This document shows, piece by piece, positions 15,595-24,349 of a DNA stretch of 49,590 nt (positions are counted from its first letter, which is position 1; each line of letters starts with the position of its first letter). Made by a program: the position numbers and the translations under genes. The notes below the pieces were generated by a model that worked only from the letters and a program-made list of their open reading frames with translations, made no database searches and had not been told where the DNA came from. The DNA comes from Micrococcus sp. (lineage in GTDB: Bacteria; Actinomycetota; Actinomycetes; Actinomycetales; Micrococcaceae), in NCBI RefSeq assembly GCF_030523875.1, contig NZ_JAUNHR010000005.1, forward strand, positions 1-49,590. Reading direction: 5' to 3'.

Positions 15595-16383
15595 ATGCCC
15601 ACACCCCTGACGGGGTCCACCGGCCCGGCCGAGGCGCGCGAGCGCTTCCGTGCCGGGCTGGTGCGTCCCACCTCCGGGATCGCCGACGGGTACGCCCAGG
15701 CGAACCTGATGATCGTGCCGCAGGAGTCCGCGTTCGACGTCCTGCTGTTCGCCCAGCGCAACCCCAAGGCCCTGCCGCTGCTGGGCGTGTTCGAGGCCGG
15801 GCAGGTCTCCGGCCCCGCGCTGGCCGGGGACGTCCGCACGGACGCCCCGCAGTACGTGGTGTACCGGGACGGCGTGGAGGTCGAGCGCCCCACGGACGTC
15901 ACGCACGTGTGGCGGGACGACCTGGTGACGTTCCTGATCGGCTGCTCGTTCACGTTCGAGGCCGCCCTCGTGGCCGAGGGCATCCGGATGGCCCACCAGG
16001 ACGCCGGCGTCAACGTGCCCATGTACCGCACCTCCCGCCGCTGCGCCCCGGCCGGGCGCCTCGGCGGTCCGCTCGTGGTGTCCATGCGCCCGGTCCCCGC
16101 GGACCGCGTGGCCGACGCCGTGCGCATCACCTCCCGCTACCCCGCCGTGCACGGCGCCCCCGTGCACGTGGGCGACCCGGCCGCCCTCGGGATCGCGGAC
16201 CTGTCCGCCCCGGACTTCGGCGACGCCGTCGAGGTCCCCGCCGGGCACCTGCCCGTGTTCTGGGCGTGCGGGGTCACCCCGCAGGCCGCCGTCATGGAGT
16301 CCCGGCCGCCGCTGGGCATCAGCCACGCGCCGGGCCACATGCTCATCACGGACCTGCCGGACCGGATGTTCCAGATCCCCTGA
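15595..16383 (+). CDS. DUF1445 / YcsI-type putative hydro-lyase (D-glutamate cyclase-like)
   Basis: A 262-residue protein with clear DUF1445 motifs: [19 protein letters not shown] near the start, then [32 protein letters not shown] and [11 protein letters not shown] at the end. Length is normal for the family. Mitochondrial D-glutamate cyclase, which makes 5-oxo-D-proline from D-glutamate, is a relative, and bacterial members sit beside 5-oxoprolinase genes. Start ATG is 1 nt after the transporter stop, so the two are co-transcribed. Its actual reaction in bacteria is not settled from sequence. Confidence 0.9.
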   Translation: MPTPLTGSTGPAEARERFRAGLVRPTSGIADGYAQANLMIVPQESAFDVLLFAQRNPKALPLLGVFEAGQVSGPALAGDVRTDAPQYVVYRDGVEVERPTDVTHVWRDDLVTFLIGCSFTFEAALVAEGIRMAHQDAGVNVPMYRTSRRCAPAGRLGGPLVVSMRPVPADRVADAVRITSRYPAVHGAPVHVGDPAALGIADLSAPDFGDAVEVPAGHLPVFWACGVTPQAAVMESRPPLGISHAPGHMLITDLPDRMFQIP

Positions 16384-16403
16384 TCCGGGCCCTCGCCCAC
16401 GGC

Positions 16404-16441
16404 GACGGCGCCGCCCCCTCCGGAGAGGGTGCGGCGCCGTC
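16404..16441. terminator. Bidirectional terminator between converging arms of the oxoproline locus
   Basis: GACGGCGCCGC (16404-16414) pairs perfectly with GCGGCGCCGTC (16431-16441), and an inner CCCTC/GAGGG stem adds to it. It sits between the + strand DUF1445 stop and the - strand gntR stop and can serve both. Confidence 0.75.
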
Positions 16442-16459
16442 GTCGCGTGGAGGGGCGGC

Positions 16460-17128
16460 TCAGGCTGGCACGTGGGCCGCCTGGGCGGCGGCCGAGCCGT
16501 CGAGGTGCTGGAGGACGAACGCCTCCGCCTCCTCCAGGTAGTCGCCGAACATGGCGCGCACGGCGGGCAGGCCCCCGGCCAGCAGCCGCTCCACGATCCA
16601 CCGGTTGCGGTCCGCGAAGAGCGCGTGCAGGCGGGTCTGCTCGTCCAGCGGGTGGAAGGCCAGGCGGGTGCGGGCCAGCACGGAGGACATCACGCGGGTC
16701 AGCTCCGGGGAGGCGGCCAGGTCCGTGATGCCCAGGTGCGTGAGGTGGTTGGCGTCGCCGAGGCGGCGCGGGGAAGGGGCGTCGTCGAGGATCTGGGCGG
16801 CCCGCTCGAGGCGGGCGACGGCGGCCGGCGTCAGCCACCCCTGGTCCAGGGCGCCGAGCTGCAGGATCCGGCGCATCCGGTAGAGCCCGCGCACGGTGTC
16901 CGCGTCCGGGGCGGACACGAACACGCCGCGGTGCGGGCGGCGGACCACCAGCCCCTCCCCGGCGAGCGCCGTGAACGCCTCGCGCAGGCTGTTGCGGCTC
17001 ACGCCGAGCTCGGCGGCCAGGGCCACCTCGCCGAGGCGCTCGCCGGGCAGCAGCCCCGCCGAGGCGATCCGCCGCCGCAGCTCCTCCGCGGCCCGCGCGG
17101 CCGCCGAGCCCTCCCCCGCCGCGCTCAC
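16460..17128 (-). CDS. GntR-family regulator (FCD subfamily)
   Basis: A 222-residue regulator. The N-terminal winged helix shows [18 protein letters not shown], then [19 protein letters not shown] (helix-turn-helix) and [13 protein letters not shown] (wing). The C-terminal FCD domain has the helical ligand/metal pocket with His residues in [10 protein letters not shown] and [17 protein letters not shown]. It starts with GTG in a 4-nt overlap with the biotin carboxylase stop, so it is the last gene of the pxp operon. The near-identical palindromes upstream of pxpA and the transporter gene are its probable operators. A plausible effector is 5-oxoproline (inference). Confidence 0.93.
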   Translation of the reverse strand: MSAAGEGSAAARAAEELRRRIASAGLLPGERLGEVALAAELGVSRNSLREAFTALAGEGLVVRRPHRGVFVSAPDADTVRGLYRMRRILQLGALDQGWLTPAAVARLERAAQILDDAPSPRRLGDANHLTHLGITDLAASPELTRVMSSVLARTRLAFHPLDEQTRLHALFADRNRWIVERLLAGGLPAVRAMFGDYLEEAEAFVLQHLDGSAAAQAAHVPA

Positions 17129-18897
17129 CGGATCGTGCCGATGACCTGCCCACGGGTCACGGACGCGGGCGTCTGGCCCACGGCGCGCTCCAGCCGGCCC
17201 GCACGCGCGGCCCGGATCGGGGTCTCCATCTTCATCGCCTCCACGATGGCGATGGTGTCACCCTCAGCCACCTGCGCGCCGTCGTCGGCCTTCCATGACG
17301 CCAGGGTGCCGGTCACGGGGGAGGCGACGGCGCCCTCCTCCTCCGCGGGGGCGGAGGCCTCGGCCGCGGCGGAGACGGCGCCCGCTCCCCCGCCGCCCAG
17401 CAGGGCGGCGTGCAGGTCGGCGGGCAGGCCCAGGCGCACGGCCCGGCCGTCCAGCTCCACCGTGACGGTGGTGCGGCCGCCGGCGGGCACCGTGGCGCCC
17501 AGGTACGGGGAGGCCGCCAGCGGCGCGGCGAACTCGGACTCGATCCACGTGGTGTAGACGCCGAGGCCCTCCGTGGAGGTGAACGCATCCTCCTCGAGCA
17601 CGGCGCGGTGGAACGGCACCACGGTGGGCACGCCCGCCACGCGCAGCTCGGCCAGGGCGTCCCGGGCACGGGCGATCGCCTGAGCGCGGTCCTCCCCGCG
17701 GACGATCAGCTTGGCCAGCAGGGAGTCGTACTCCCCGGGCACCACGGAGCCGGTGCGCACGCCGGTGTCCACGCGGACGCCGGGGCCGGTGGGGGCCTCG
17801 AACGCCTCCACGGGGCCGGGCACGGGCAGGAAGCCGTGGGCCGGGTCCTCCGCGTTGAGGCGGAACTCGAAGGCGTGGCCGCGCGGGGTCGGGTCCTCGG
17901 GGAGGGTCAGCGCCTCGCCGGCGGCGATCCGGAACTGCTCGCGCACGAGGTCCACGCCGAACACCTCCTCCGTGACGGGGTGCTCCACCTGCAGGCGGGT
18001 GTTGACCTCGAGGAAGGAGATCAGCCCGTCCGGGGCCACGAGGTACTCCACCGTGCCGGCGCCGGTGTACCCGGCGGCGCGGCAGATGGCGCGCGCGGAG
18101 GCGTGGATGCGCTCGCGCTGCTCGTCCGTGAGGAACGGCGCGGGGGCCTCCTCCACGAGCTTCTGGTTGCGGCGCTGCAGCGAGCAGTCGCGGGTGCCGA
18201 GGACGGCCACCGTCCCGTGCTCGTCGGCCAGCACCTGGGCCTCCACGTGGCGGGGGCGGTCCAGGAAGCGCTCCACGAAGCACTCGCCGCGGCCGAACGC
18301 GGCCACGGCCTCACGGGTGGCGGCCTCGAAGGCGCCCTCCACGTCCGCCATCTCGCGGACCACCTTGATGCCGCGGCCGCCGCCGCCGAAGGCCGCCTTG
18401 ATGGCGATCGGCAGGCCGTGCTCCTCCGCGAACGCGCGCGCGGAGGCCGCGTCCGGGACGGGGCCGTCCGAGCCGGGCACCAGCGGGGCGCCGGCCTCCT
18501 GGGCGATCGAGCGGGCGGTGATCTTGTCGCCCAGGGAGCGGATGGCGTCCGGGGACGGGCCGATCCAGGTGAGGCCGGCGTCGATCACGGCCTGGGCGAA
18601 GTCCGCGTTCTCGGACAGGAAGCCGTAGCCGGGATGCACGGCGTCGGCGCCGGCACGGCGGGCCACCTCGATCAGGCGGTCGATCCGCAGGTACGTGTCC
18701 GCGGAGGAGGCGCCGGGCAGGTGGTGGGCCTCGTCGGCCACGGCCACGTGGATGGCGTCGGCGTCCGGATCGGAGTAGACGGCGATCGAGGCGATCCCGT
18801 GGTCGCGGCACGCGCGGGCCACGCGCACGGCGATCTCACCGCGGTTGGCGATCAGGACCCGGGTGACGGGACGGGCGGCGGGGGTGGCGGTGCTCAT
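17125..18897 (-). CDS. Biotin carboxylase with fused biotin carboxyl carrier domain
   Basis: A 590-residue protein. Residues about 10-460 form a biotin carboxylase/ATP-grasp module ([17 protein letters not shown] at the start, the Gly-rich ATP loop [42 protein letters not shown]). The last 80 residues are a biotinyl domain with the canonical EAMKM, where the lysine is biotinylated. Layout matches acyl-CoA carboxylase alpha chains of actinobacteria, but no carboxyltransferase gene is nearby. It overlaps the pxpBC gene by 4 nt (ATGA). Biotin carboxylase genes are often found with pxpABC, but their role there is unclear. It could also be a housekeeping acyl-CoA carboxylase subunit. Confidence 0.93.
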   Translation of the reverse strand: MSTATPAARPVTRVLIANRGEIAVRVARACRDHGIASIAVYSDPDADAIHVAVADEAHHLPGASSADTYLRIDRLIEVARRAGADAVHPGYGFLSENADFAQAVIDAGLTWIGPSPDAIRSLGDKITARSIAQEAGAPLVPGSDGPVPDAASARAFAEEHGLPIAIKAAFGGGGRGIKVVREMADVEGAFEAATREAVAAFGRGECFVERFLDRPRHVEAQVLADEHGTVAVLGTRDCSLQRRNQKLVEEAPAPFLTDEQRERIHASARAICRAAGYTGAGTVEYLVAPDGLISFLEVNTRLQVEHPVTEEVFGVDLVREQFRIAAGEALTLPEDPTPRGHAFEFRLNAEDPAHGFLPVPGPVEAFEAPTGPGVRVDTGVRTGSVVPGEYDSLLAKLIVRGEDRAQAIARARDALAELRVAGVPTVVPFHRAVLEEDAFTSTEGLGVYTTWIESEFAAPLAASPYLGATVPAGGRTTVTVELDGRAVRLGLPADLHAALLGGGGAGAVSAAAEASAPAEEEGAVASPVTGTLASWKADDGAQVAEGDTIAIVEAMKMETPIRAARAGRLERAVGQTPASVTRGQVIGTIR

Positions 18898-20600
18898 GCG
18901 GGGGACTCCTGGTCGGGGCGGGCGGCGGGAACGGGGTGCAGGACGAAGCGGACCTTCGCCCCCGGGGGCAGCTGAGCGGCCAGGCCCAGGTCCTCACGCG
19001 CGACGACGCCGATCACCGGGTAGCCGCCCGTCACGGGGTGGTCCGCGAGGAACAGCACGGGCTCGCCGGAGGGCGGGACCTGCAGGGCGCCGCGCACGGC
19101 GCCCTCCGAGGCCAGCTCGCCGTGGCGCACGCGCTCGAGGGGGGCGCCGCCGTCGGGGGCGGTCAGGCGCACGCCGATCCGGTCGGTCTGCTGGCTCACC
19201 TCCCAGTCCTGGGTGGACAGGCGCGCAAGCCCGGCGTCGCCGAACCAGTCATCGCGGGGCCCGGGGACCACGCGCAGCACGGCGACGTCCCCGGCGGCCG
19301 GGGTGGGGCGCAGGGCGGGCTCGGGGTCGCCCACCATCACGACGCCGGCCCCGCGGTCCTCGAGGGCCACGCCCCGGGGCAGCGCCTGGCCCGCGGTGAG
19401 CGGACCGGGGCCGAGCCCCGAGAGCGTGTCCGCGGCGCGGCTGCCGAGGGTCTGGGGCAGGTCGATCCCGCCGCGCAGCGCCACGTAGGTGCGCAGCCCG
19501 GCGGTCGGCTCGTCCACGGTCAGGGTGTGCCCGTCCAGCAGCGCGAACGGGGAGCGGGCGGCCACGGGGTGCGCGGCGCCGTCGGGGGCCGTCACCGTGC
19601 CGGTGGCCTCGGCGCCGGCCAGGGCCAGGACCTGGTCCCCCCGCGCGGTGAGCGCGAGCCCGCCGAGGACGGTCTCGACGACGGCCTCGGCCGGTCCGTT
19701 GCCCACGAGGCGGTTGGCCTGGCGGGCGGCGTCGCGGTCGGCGGACCCGGAGGCCACCACGCCCAGGTCTCCCAGGCCGGAGCGGCCGAGGTCCTGCGGC
19801 AGGGACAGCAGGCCGGGGTCGGCGACCACGAGCCCGGGGGCGGCGGCGTCCGTGGTGGGCGCGGCGGCGTCGTAGGCGTCAGCGGCGTCGTGGGCGTCAG
19901 CGCCGGCCTCGGACTCGGCCGGGGCCGACAGCGTGGCGGACGCGCGTACGGGCACGTACCGGACGCGGTCCCCGGGAGCCAGCAGGGCCGGCTGCTCGCG
20001 GGACAGGTCCCACATCGGCTGGGCGGTGCGGCCCAGCAGCTGCCAGCCGCCGGGCGAGACGCGCGGGTACACCGCGGAGAACTCCCCGGCCACGGCCACG
20101 GCGCCGGCCGGCACCGCGGTGCGCGGCGAGTCGCGGCGGGGCACGTCGAACGGCGGGGCGTCCGCGGTGCAGTACATGAACCCGGGGGCGAAGCCGCCGA
20201 ACGCGGCGAACCACTCTGCCTCGGAGTGGGCGCGGATCACCCCGTCCGCTCCGAGCCCGGTGAGCTCGCCGACGGCGGCGAGGTCCTCGCCGTCGTAGAC
20301 CACCCCGACCTCCACGGTCCGGCCGGAGCCGGCGTCATGGGCGTCCGGCACGAGAGTGCTGAGGCGGGCGGCGGCGTGCTCGGCGGCGGCCTCCGAGGTG
20401 AAGGTCACGAGCACGGTGCGCGCGGCGGCGATCAGCTGGCGCTGGCCGCGCTCGGGGCGGGCGGTCAGGTGCGCGTGGAGCCGCATGACGTCGGCCAGGT
20501 CCGGGCACTCCACGAGGAAGCCGCGGGTGCCGGTCCAGCGGAGCGTGCGGGCGGGGGCGGGACCTCCCTCGGCGGATCGAGCCGGGGTCAGGGCGCTCAT
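18894..20600 (-). CDS. 5-oxoprolinase subunits B and C fused (PxpB-PxpC / KipI-KipA)
   Basis: A 568-residue fusion. Residues about 20-225 are PxpB (KipI, allophanate hydrolase subunit 1 fold), with [16 protein letters not shown] and [14 protein letters not shown] 30-residue Ala/Asp-rich linker ([14 protein letters not shown]) follows. Residues about 255-568 are PxpC (KipA, subunit 2), with [30 protein letters not shown] and [13 protein letters not shown]. PxpABC is the ATP-dependent 5-oxoprolinase that turns 5-oxoproline into glutamate. It overlaps both neighbours by 4 nt (ATGA), so pxpA, this gene and the biotin carboxylase are translationally coupled. B and C are usually separate genes, so the fusion fixes their ratio. 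Confidence 0.95.
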   Translation of the reverse strand: MSALTPARSAEGGPAPARTLRWTGTRGFLVECPDLADVMRLHAHLTARPERGQRQLIAAARTVLVTFTSEAAAEHAAARLSTLVPDAHDAGSGRTVEVGVVYDGEDLAAVGELTGLGADGVIRAHSEAEWFAAFGGFAPGFMYCTADAPPFDVPRRDSPRTAVPAGAVAVAGEFSAVYPRVSPGGWQLLGRTAQPMWDLSREQPALLAPGDRVRYVPVRASATLSAPAESEAGADAHDAADAYDAAAPTTDAAAPGLVVADPGLLSLPQDLGRSGLGDLGVVASGSADRDAARQANRLVGNGPAEAVVETVLGGLALTARGDQVLALAGAEATGTVTAPDGAAHPVAARSPFALLDGHTLTVDEPTAGLRTYVALRGGIDLPQTLGSRAADTLSGLGPGPLTAGQALPRGVALEDRGAGVVMVGDPEPALRPTPAAGDVAVLRVVPGPRDDWFGDAGLARLSTQDWEVSQQTDRIGVRLTAPDGGAPLERVRHGELASEGAVRGALQVPPSGEPVLFLADHPVTGGYPVIGVVAREDLGLAAQLPPGAKVRFVLHPVPAARPDQESPA

Positions 20601-21352
20601 GCGAAGGGCGCGATCGTCACGCCGGCGTCCTCGAGGGCGCGGCGCACGGCCGCGGCCATCGAGACCGCACCGGGGGTGTCCCCGTGCACGCAGATGCTCT
20701 CCGCCGCCACCCGGACGTCCGAGCCGTCCACCGCCGTGATCACGCCCTCCGTGGCCAGGCGGACCATGCGGGCGGCCACCTCATCCTCGTCGTGCAGGAC
20801 GGCGCCGGGCTCGCGGCGGGAGACCAGCGTGCCGTCCGGGGTGTACCCGCGGTCCGCGAAGGCCTCGGCCACACCGCGCAGTCCGGCGGCCTCGGCCTTC
20901 TTGAGCGCCACGGACCCGGGGAGCAGGAGGACGGGCAGGTCCGCGCCGAAGGCCGCGATGCCGTCGATCACGGCCTGCGCGTGCTCCTCGTGGTGGACGA
21001 TCGTGTTGTAGAGGGCGCCGTGCGGCTTCACGTAGCGGACGGTGGCGCCGGCCGCGCCCGCGAGCGCCTCGAGGGCGCCGATCTGGTAGAGGACGTCGTC
21101 GGCCAGCTCGGTGGGCGAGCAGTCCAGGAAGCGGCGGCCGAAGCCGGCCAGGTCCCGGTAGCCCACGTGGGCGCCGATGCTCACGCCCGCCGCCACGGCG
21201 GCGCGGCACGTGGCCGCGATGCCGGAGGGGTCGCCGGCGTGGAAGCCGCACGCCACGTTGGCGGAGGAGACGGACGGCATGATGGCGGCGTCGTCGCCCA
21301 TGTTCCAGGAGCCGAAGGACTCCCCGACGTCGGAGTTGAGGTCGATCTGCAT
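20597..21352 (-). CDS. pxpA: 5-oxoprolinase subunit A (LamB/YcsF family)
   Basis: A 251-residue protein with the family start [16 protein letters not shown]. Conserved segments are [58 protein letters not shown] and [11 protein letters not shown]. Length is standard. The start at 21352 is fixed by homology of the N-terminus; the open frame continues upstream through the promoter and has no support. It is the first gene of the - strand arm and lies about 60 nt from the GntR-type palindrome. Confidence 0.96.
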   Translation of the reverse strand: MQIDLNSDVGESFGSWNMGDDAAIMPSVSSANVACGFHAGDPSGIAATCRAAVAAGVSIGAHVGYRDLAGFGRRFLDCSPTELADDVLYQIGALEALAGAAGATVRYVKPHGALYNTIVHHEEHAQAVIDGIAAFGADLPVLLLPGSVALKKAEAAGLRGVAEAFADRGYTPDGTLVSRREPGAVLHDEDEVAARMVRLATEGVITAVDGSDVRVAAESICVHGDTPGAVSMAAAVRRALEDAGVTIAPFA

Positions 21353-21411
21353 GGTGGTGTCCTCTCGCACTGCTATGACCGGGATCACCCCATCATGGTC
21401 CACCCGCCCGG

Positions 21412-21424
21412 ATTGTTCAACAAT
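21412..21424 (-). promoter_or_regulatory. Candidate GntR operator upstream of pxpA
   Basis: ATTGTTCAACAAT is a perfect 13-bp palindrome with 6-bp arms. It fits TNGTNNNACNA and differs in one base from the site upstream of the NRAMP-like gene. It includes TTGAAC, which could act as a -35 element for pxpA, so binding would block RNA polymerase. Confidence 0.7.
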
Positions 21425-21511
21425 CGCTGGGGCGGACGAAGCGGAAGGGGGCAGGACGGTGCAGGGCGGGACGCGCCGGCGGGCCGGGCGGGACTCGCTC
21501 CGCGGCACGTC

Positions 21512-21563
21512 GTGGTCACGACACGCCGTCGGTCGAGTCCGTCGGACGGCATGTCGTGACCAC
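21512..21563. repeat. Inverted repeat with 19-bp arms between pxpA and the reductase gene
   Basis: GTGGTCACGACACGCCGTC (21512-21530) is repeated in inverted orientation at 21545-21563 with a single mismatch and a 14-nt spacer. It lies about 57 nt past the stop of the - strand reductase gene and may be its terminator. The arms are longer and less GC-uniform than the other terminators here. Confidence 0.7.
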
Positions 21564-21619
21564 AACCGGGGGCGAAGCGGGAGGCGCACTGACGGGGCGC
21601 CCCGGGGACGCCGGGGCCC

Positions 21620-22771
21620 TCAGCGCAGCGGCGTGTGCGCCGGGTCGACCCGCTCGTCCGGGCGCGCCGGCCCCGGGGCGGTGCCGCCGCCCCACGGGTC
21701 GCCGCCGAGCTCCTCGCGCCCGTGCGGGCTCAGCCAGCCGCTCAGGTCCGGGCCCTGCGGGACGATCCCGGTGGGGTTCACGTCCCGGTGCACCTCGTAG
21801 TAGTGGTGCTTGATCTGCACGAAGTCGATCGTGTCCCCGAAGCCGGGCGTCTGGAACAGGTCGCGGGCGTAGCCCCACAGGGCCGGCATCTCGGTGAGCT
21901 TGTTCCGGTTGCACTTGAAGTGGCCGTGGTACACGGCGTCGAACCGGGCGAGCGTGGTGAACAGCCGCACGTCGGCCTCCGTGATCTGCCCGCCCATGAG
22001 GAACCGGCGCGTGGTCAGCCGCTCCTCGAGCCAGTCCATGGCCGCCCAGAGCCGCCCATAGGCCTCGTCGTAGGACTCCTGCTCGCCCGCGAAGCCGCAC
22101 CGGTACACACCGTTGTTCACCTCGGTGAAGACCCGGTCGATCACCTCGAACATCTCGTCCCGCTCCGGCCCGGCGTCGGGGATCAGCTGCGGGGCGCCGT
22201 CGCGGTGGTGCGCGGTCCACTCGGTGCTGAAGTCCAGGGTGATCTGCGGGTAGTCGTTGGTGACGACGCCGCCGCTCGGCACGTCCACCACGGCCGGCAC
22301 GGTGATCCCGCGCGGGTAGTCGGGGAACCGGGCCAGGTAGTTCTGCTGCAGGCGCTCGGTGCCGAGCACGGGGTCCTTCCCGCCCTCGTCGAGGTCGAAG
22401 GTCCAGGAGCGCTCGTCGTGGACGGGGCCGGGCATGCCCACGGAGATCGCGTCCTCGAGGCCGAGCAGCCGCCGGACGATGAGGGTGCGGTTGGCCCACG
22501 GACACGCGCGGGCGGCCACGAGGCGGTAGCGGCCGGCCTCCACGGGCCATGCCTCGGCGCCCTCGGTCAGTCCGCCGCCCACGCGGCCGACGCGTGAGTA
22601 CTCCTCGCGGTCCTGGGCGCGGACCGCCTCCGGGTCCGCGACGATCCGATCCGTGATGTAGTTCGTGTCCCGCTCGTAGCCGCCGGCCTCGATGTAGGAT
22701 CCGCCGCCCGCGGGGGCCTGCGCCCCGGAGTCGGCGGACGGGGCGGCCTGGGTGCTCGTGGTGTTCTCCAT
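21620..22771 (-). CDS. Glutathionyl-hydroquinone reductase-type GST family protein
   Basis: A 383-residue protein. The catalytic motif of the YqjG/ECM4 (GST Xi/Omega-like) family is present in AARACPWANRTLIVRRLLG, with the Cys of CPWA. The thioredoxin-like half continues to GITVPAVVDV. The helical half shows the family-typical NNGVYRCGFAGEQESYDEA and ADVRLFTTLARFDAVYHGHFKCN. Length is normal. Actinobacteria of this kind use mycothiol, so the natural thiol partner may not be glutathione (family knowledge plus inference). Its ATG is 12 nt from the divergent MBL hydrolase ATG, and the -10 spacing suggests a leaderless mRNA. Confidence 0.9.
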   Translation of the reverse strand: MENTTSTQAAPSADSGAQAPAGGGSYIEAGGYERDTNYITDRIVADPEAVRAQDREEYSRVGRVGGGLTEGAEAWPVEAGRYRLVAARACPWANRTLIVRRLLGLEDAISVGMPGPVHDERSWTFDLDEGGKDPVLGTERLQQNYLARFPDYPRGITVPAVVDVPSGGVVTNDYPQITLDFSTEWTAHHRDGAPQLIPDAGPERDEMFEVIDRVFTEVNNGVYRCGFAGEQESYDEAYGRLWAAMDWLEERLTTRRFLMGGQITEADVRLFTTLARFDAVYHGHFKCNRNKLTEMPALWGYARDLFQTPGFGDTIDFVQIKHHYYEVHRDVNPTGIVPQGPDLSGWLSPHGREELGGDPWGGGTAPGPARPDERVDPAHTPLR

Positions 22772-22784
22772 ACACTGAAGCGTA
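22771..22784. promoter_or_regulatory. Overlapping divergent leaderless promoters
   Basis: On the + strand TACACT (22771-22776) is exactly 7 nt before the MBL hydrolase ATG at 22784. On the - strand TACGCT (22784-22779) is exactly 7 nt before the reductase ATG at 22771. Both hexamers fit TANNNT, so each transcript is expected to begin at its start codon. Only 12 bp separate the two start codons. Confidence 0.65.
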
Positions 22785-23596
22785 TGACCGTCGCCGCGCC
22801 GACCCCAGGGCCCACGCCCGCCCCGCTCGTGCGGTGCGTGACCGCGCGCAACCCCTCCCCCATGACCCTCGCCGGGACGAACACCTATGTGCTCTTCGCG
22901 GACGACGCCGCGACCGCCGTCGTGGTGGACCCCGGGCCTGCGGAGGACGCCGGGGGCCACGCCGAGCGCGTCCTGGCCGCCGCCGAGGGGCGCGCCGTGG
23001 AGCTGATCCTCGTGACCCACCGGCACGCGGACCACACCGGCGGAATCGATGCGTTCCACGCCGCCACCGGCGCCCCCGTCCGGGCCGCCGACCCCGCGCA
23101 CTGCCGTGCCGCCGCGCCGCTGAGCCCGGACGAACGGATCGAGGCGAGCGGCGTCGTCGTGGAGGCCTGGCACACGCCCGGGCACACGTCCGACTCCTAC
23201 TGCTTCGTGCTCCCGGGCTCCGGGGCGCACGGCGCCGTGCTCACGGGGGACACGATCCTCGGCGAGGGGACCACCATGCTGGACCACCCGGACGGCACCC
23301 TGGCCGACTACCTCGACTCGCTCGAGCGGCTCGAGGACGCCGGCCCGCTCACCGTGCTGCCCGCGCACGGGCCCGTGCCCGCCCCGCTGGAGACGATCGC
23401 CCGGGACTACCTCGACCACCGCGAGGGCCGCCTGGCCCAGATCGAGCGCGTCCTCGAGGGGATGGACCCGCACGACGCCGCCGCGATCGCCCCCGCCGAG
23501 CTCGTCCCCCTGGTCTACCCGGGGCTCGAGGGCCCGGTCCGGCAGGTGGCCGAGCAGGTCATGGCCTCGCACCTGGCGTACCTGCGGGAGGGCTGA
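22784..23596 (+). CDS. MBL-fold metallo-hydrolase (LACTB2-like)
   Basis: A 270-residue metallo-beta-lactamase-fold protein. The metal motif HxHxDH is THRHADHTGG around residues 79-88. Further ligands are in WHTPGHTSDSYC (His), VLTGDTILGEG (Asp) and VLPAHGPVP (His). The C-terminal helical part (YLDHREGRLAQIERVLEGM) matches the LACTB2/CPSF-like winged-helix tail of this subfamily. Family members include RNases and hydrolases; the substrate is not readable. The start has no Shine-Dalgarno sequence and fits a leaderless transcript. Confidence 0.92.
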   Translation: MTVAAPTPGPTPAPLVRCVTARNPSPMTLAGTNTYVLFADDAATAVVVDPGPAEDAGGHAERVLAAAEGRAVELILVTHRHADHTGGIDAFHAATGAPVRAADPAHCRAAAPLSPDERIEASGVVVEAWHTPGHTSDSYCFVLPGSGAHGAVLTGDTILGEGTTMLDHPDGTLADYLDSLERLEDAGPLTVLPAHGPVPAPLETIARDYLDHREGRLAQIERVLEGMDPHDAAAIAPAELVPLVYPGLEGPVRQVAEQVMASHLAYLREG

Positions 23597-23640
23597 GACA
23601 CAGGGACGCGGCCACCCGGTCGACGCGCGCCACTCCGCCC

Positions 23641-23701
23641 GGTCGACGTTCTTCCGCAGGGTCGCCCTGAATCAGGGCGACCCTGCGAGAAGGGGTCGAC
23701 C
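23641..23701. repeat. Long inverted repeat with perfect 15-bp core, flanked by GGTCGAC boxes
   Basis: GCAGGGTCGCCCTGA (23656-23670) pairs perfectly with TCAGGGCGACCCTGC (23672-23686) around a single A. Outer sequences CTTC/GAAG and GGTCGAC at 23641 and 23694-23701 extend the symmetry imperfectly. A further GGTCGAC copy lies at 23618-23624. It sits 45-105 nt after the MBL hydrolase stop and may act as its terminator. Confidence 0.75.
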
Positions 23702-23800
23702 CCGTGGGGGCGGAACCGGAGGGGAACGTCCGGCGCGGGGCTACAGTGGCCCCGACCGGCGGGAACGCCTCCCGCCTCCGCGGACCGGAAAGGGACCGTC

Positions 23801-24349
23801 ATGACCATCCTCGTCGCCTACAAGAACAGCACCACCGCCAAGGCCGCCCTGCACACCGCCCTGGACATCGCCCGGGAGACGGGCGAGGAGGTCGTGGTGG
23901 TCAACGCCGGCCCGGGCGGGGAGCACCGCAGCAAGTCCCTCATCACCGAGGCCGAGCAGCTCGAGCTGCAGTCCGTCCTGGACGCCTCCGGCGTGCCCGC
24001 CACGTTCCGCCAGTACGCCCGGGACCGCTCCACGGCGGACGAGATCACCGCGGTGGCCTCCGAGATCGAGCCCTCCCTCGTGGTGATCGGCCTGCGCCGC
24101 CGCGGCGGCTTCGGCCGGTTCGTGATGGGCTCCCTGGCCGACGAGCTGCTGCAGAAGGTGGACCAGCCGGTGCTGTGCGTCAAGGAGTACCGCGGCACCA
24201 CCCCCGACGCCGTCAGCCATGTGGCCCAGACGGACCCCTCGCTCGGGGACACCGCCCCCTCGCGGCCGTACGAGACCCCGCGCCCCTTCGCGCACGCCCA
24301 GGACACGCGCGAGGATCAGCCGCGCGAGGGCGGCTCCTCCTCCGTCTGA
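23801..24349 (+). CDS. Universal stress protein (UspA family)
   Basis: A 182-residue protein with one Usp domain (residues 1-140). The start [20 protein letters not shown] and the ATP-site loop G-x2-[RG]-G...GS ([18 protein letters not shown]) are clear, followed by [16 protein letters not shown] 40-residue polar tail follows, rich in Asp, Pro and Ser. Start ATG is preceded by GGAAAGGGA. A -10-like TACAGT at 23742-23747 suggests a leader of about 46 nt. Its 3' end overlaps the converging channel gene by 34 nt. Confidence 0.93.
   Translation: MTILVAYKNSTTAKAALHTALDIARETGEEVVVVNAGPGGEHRSKSLITEAEQLELQSVLDASGVPATFRQYARDRSTADEITAVASEIEPSLVVIGLRRRGGFGRFVMGSLADELLQKVDQPVLCVKEYRGTTPDAVSHVAQTDPSLGDTAPSRPYETPRPFAHAQDTREDQPREGGSSSV

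Noticed and set aside
14289..16130. - strand open frame of 613 codons with His/Asp/Glu-rich low complexity
   Set aside because: Antisense shadow of the NRAMP-like and DUF1445 genes.
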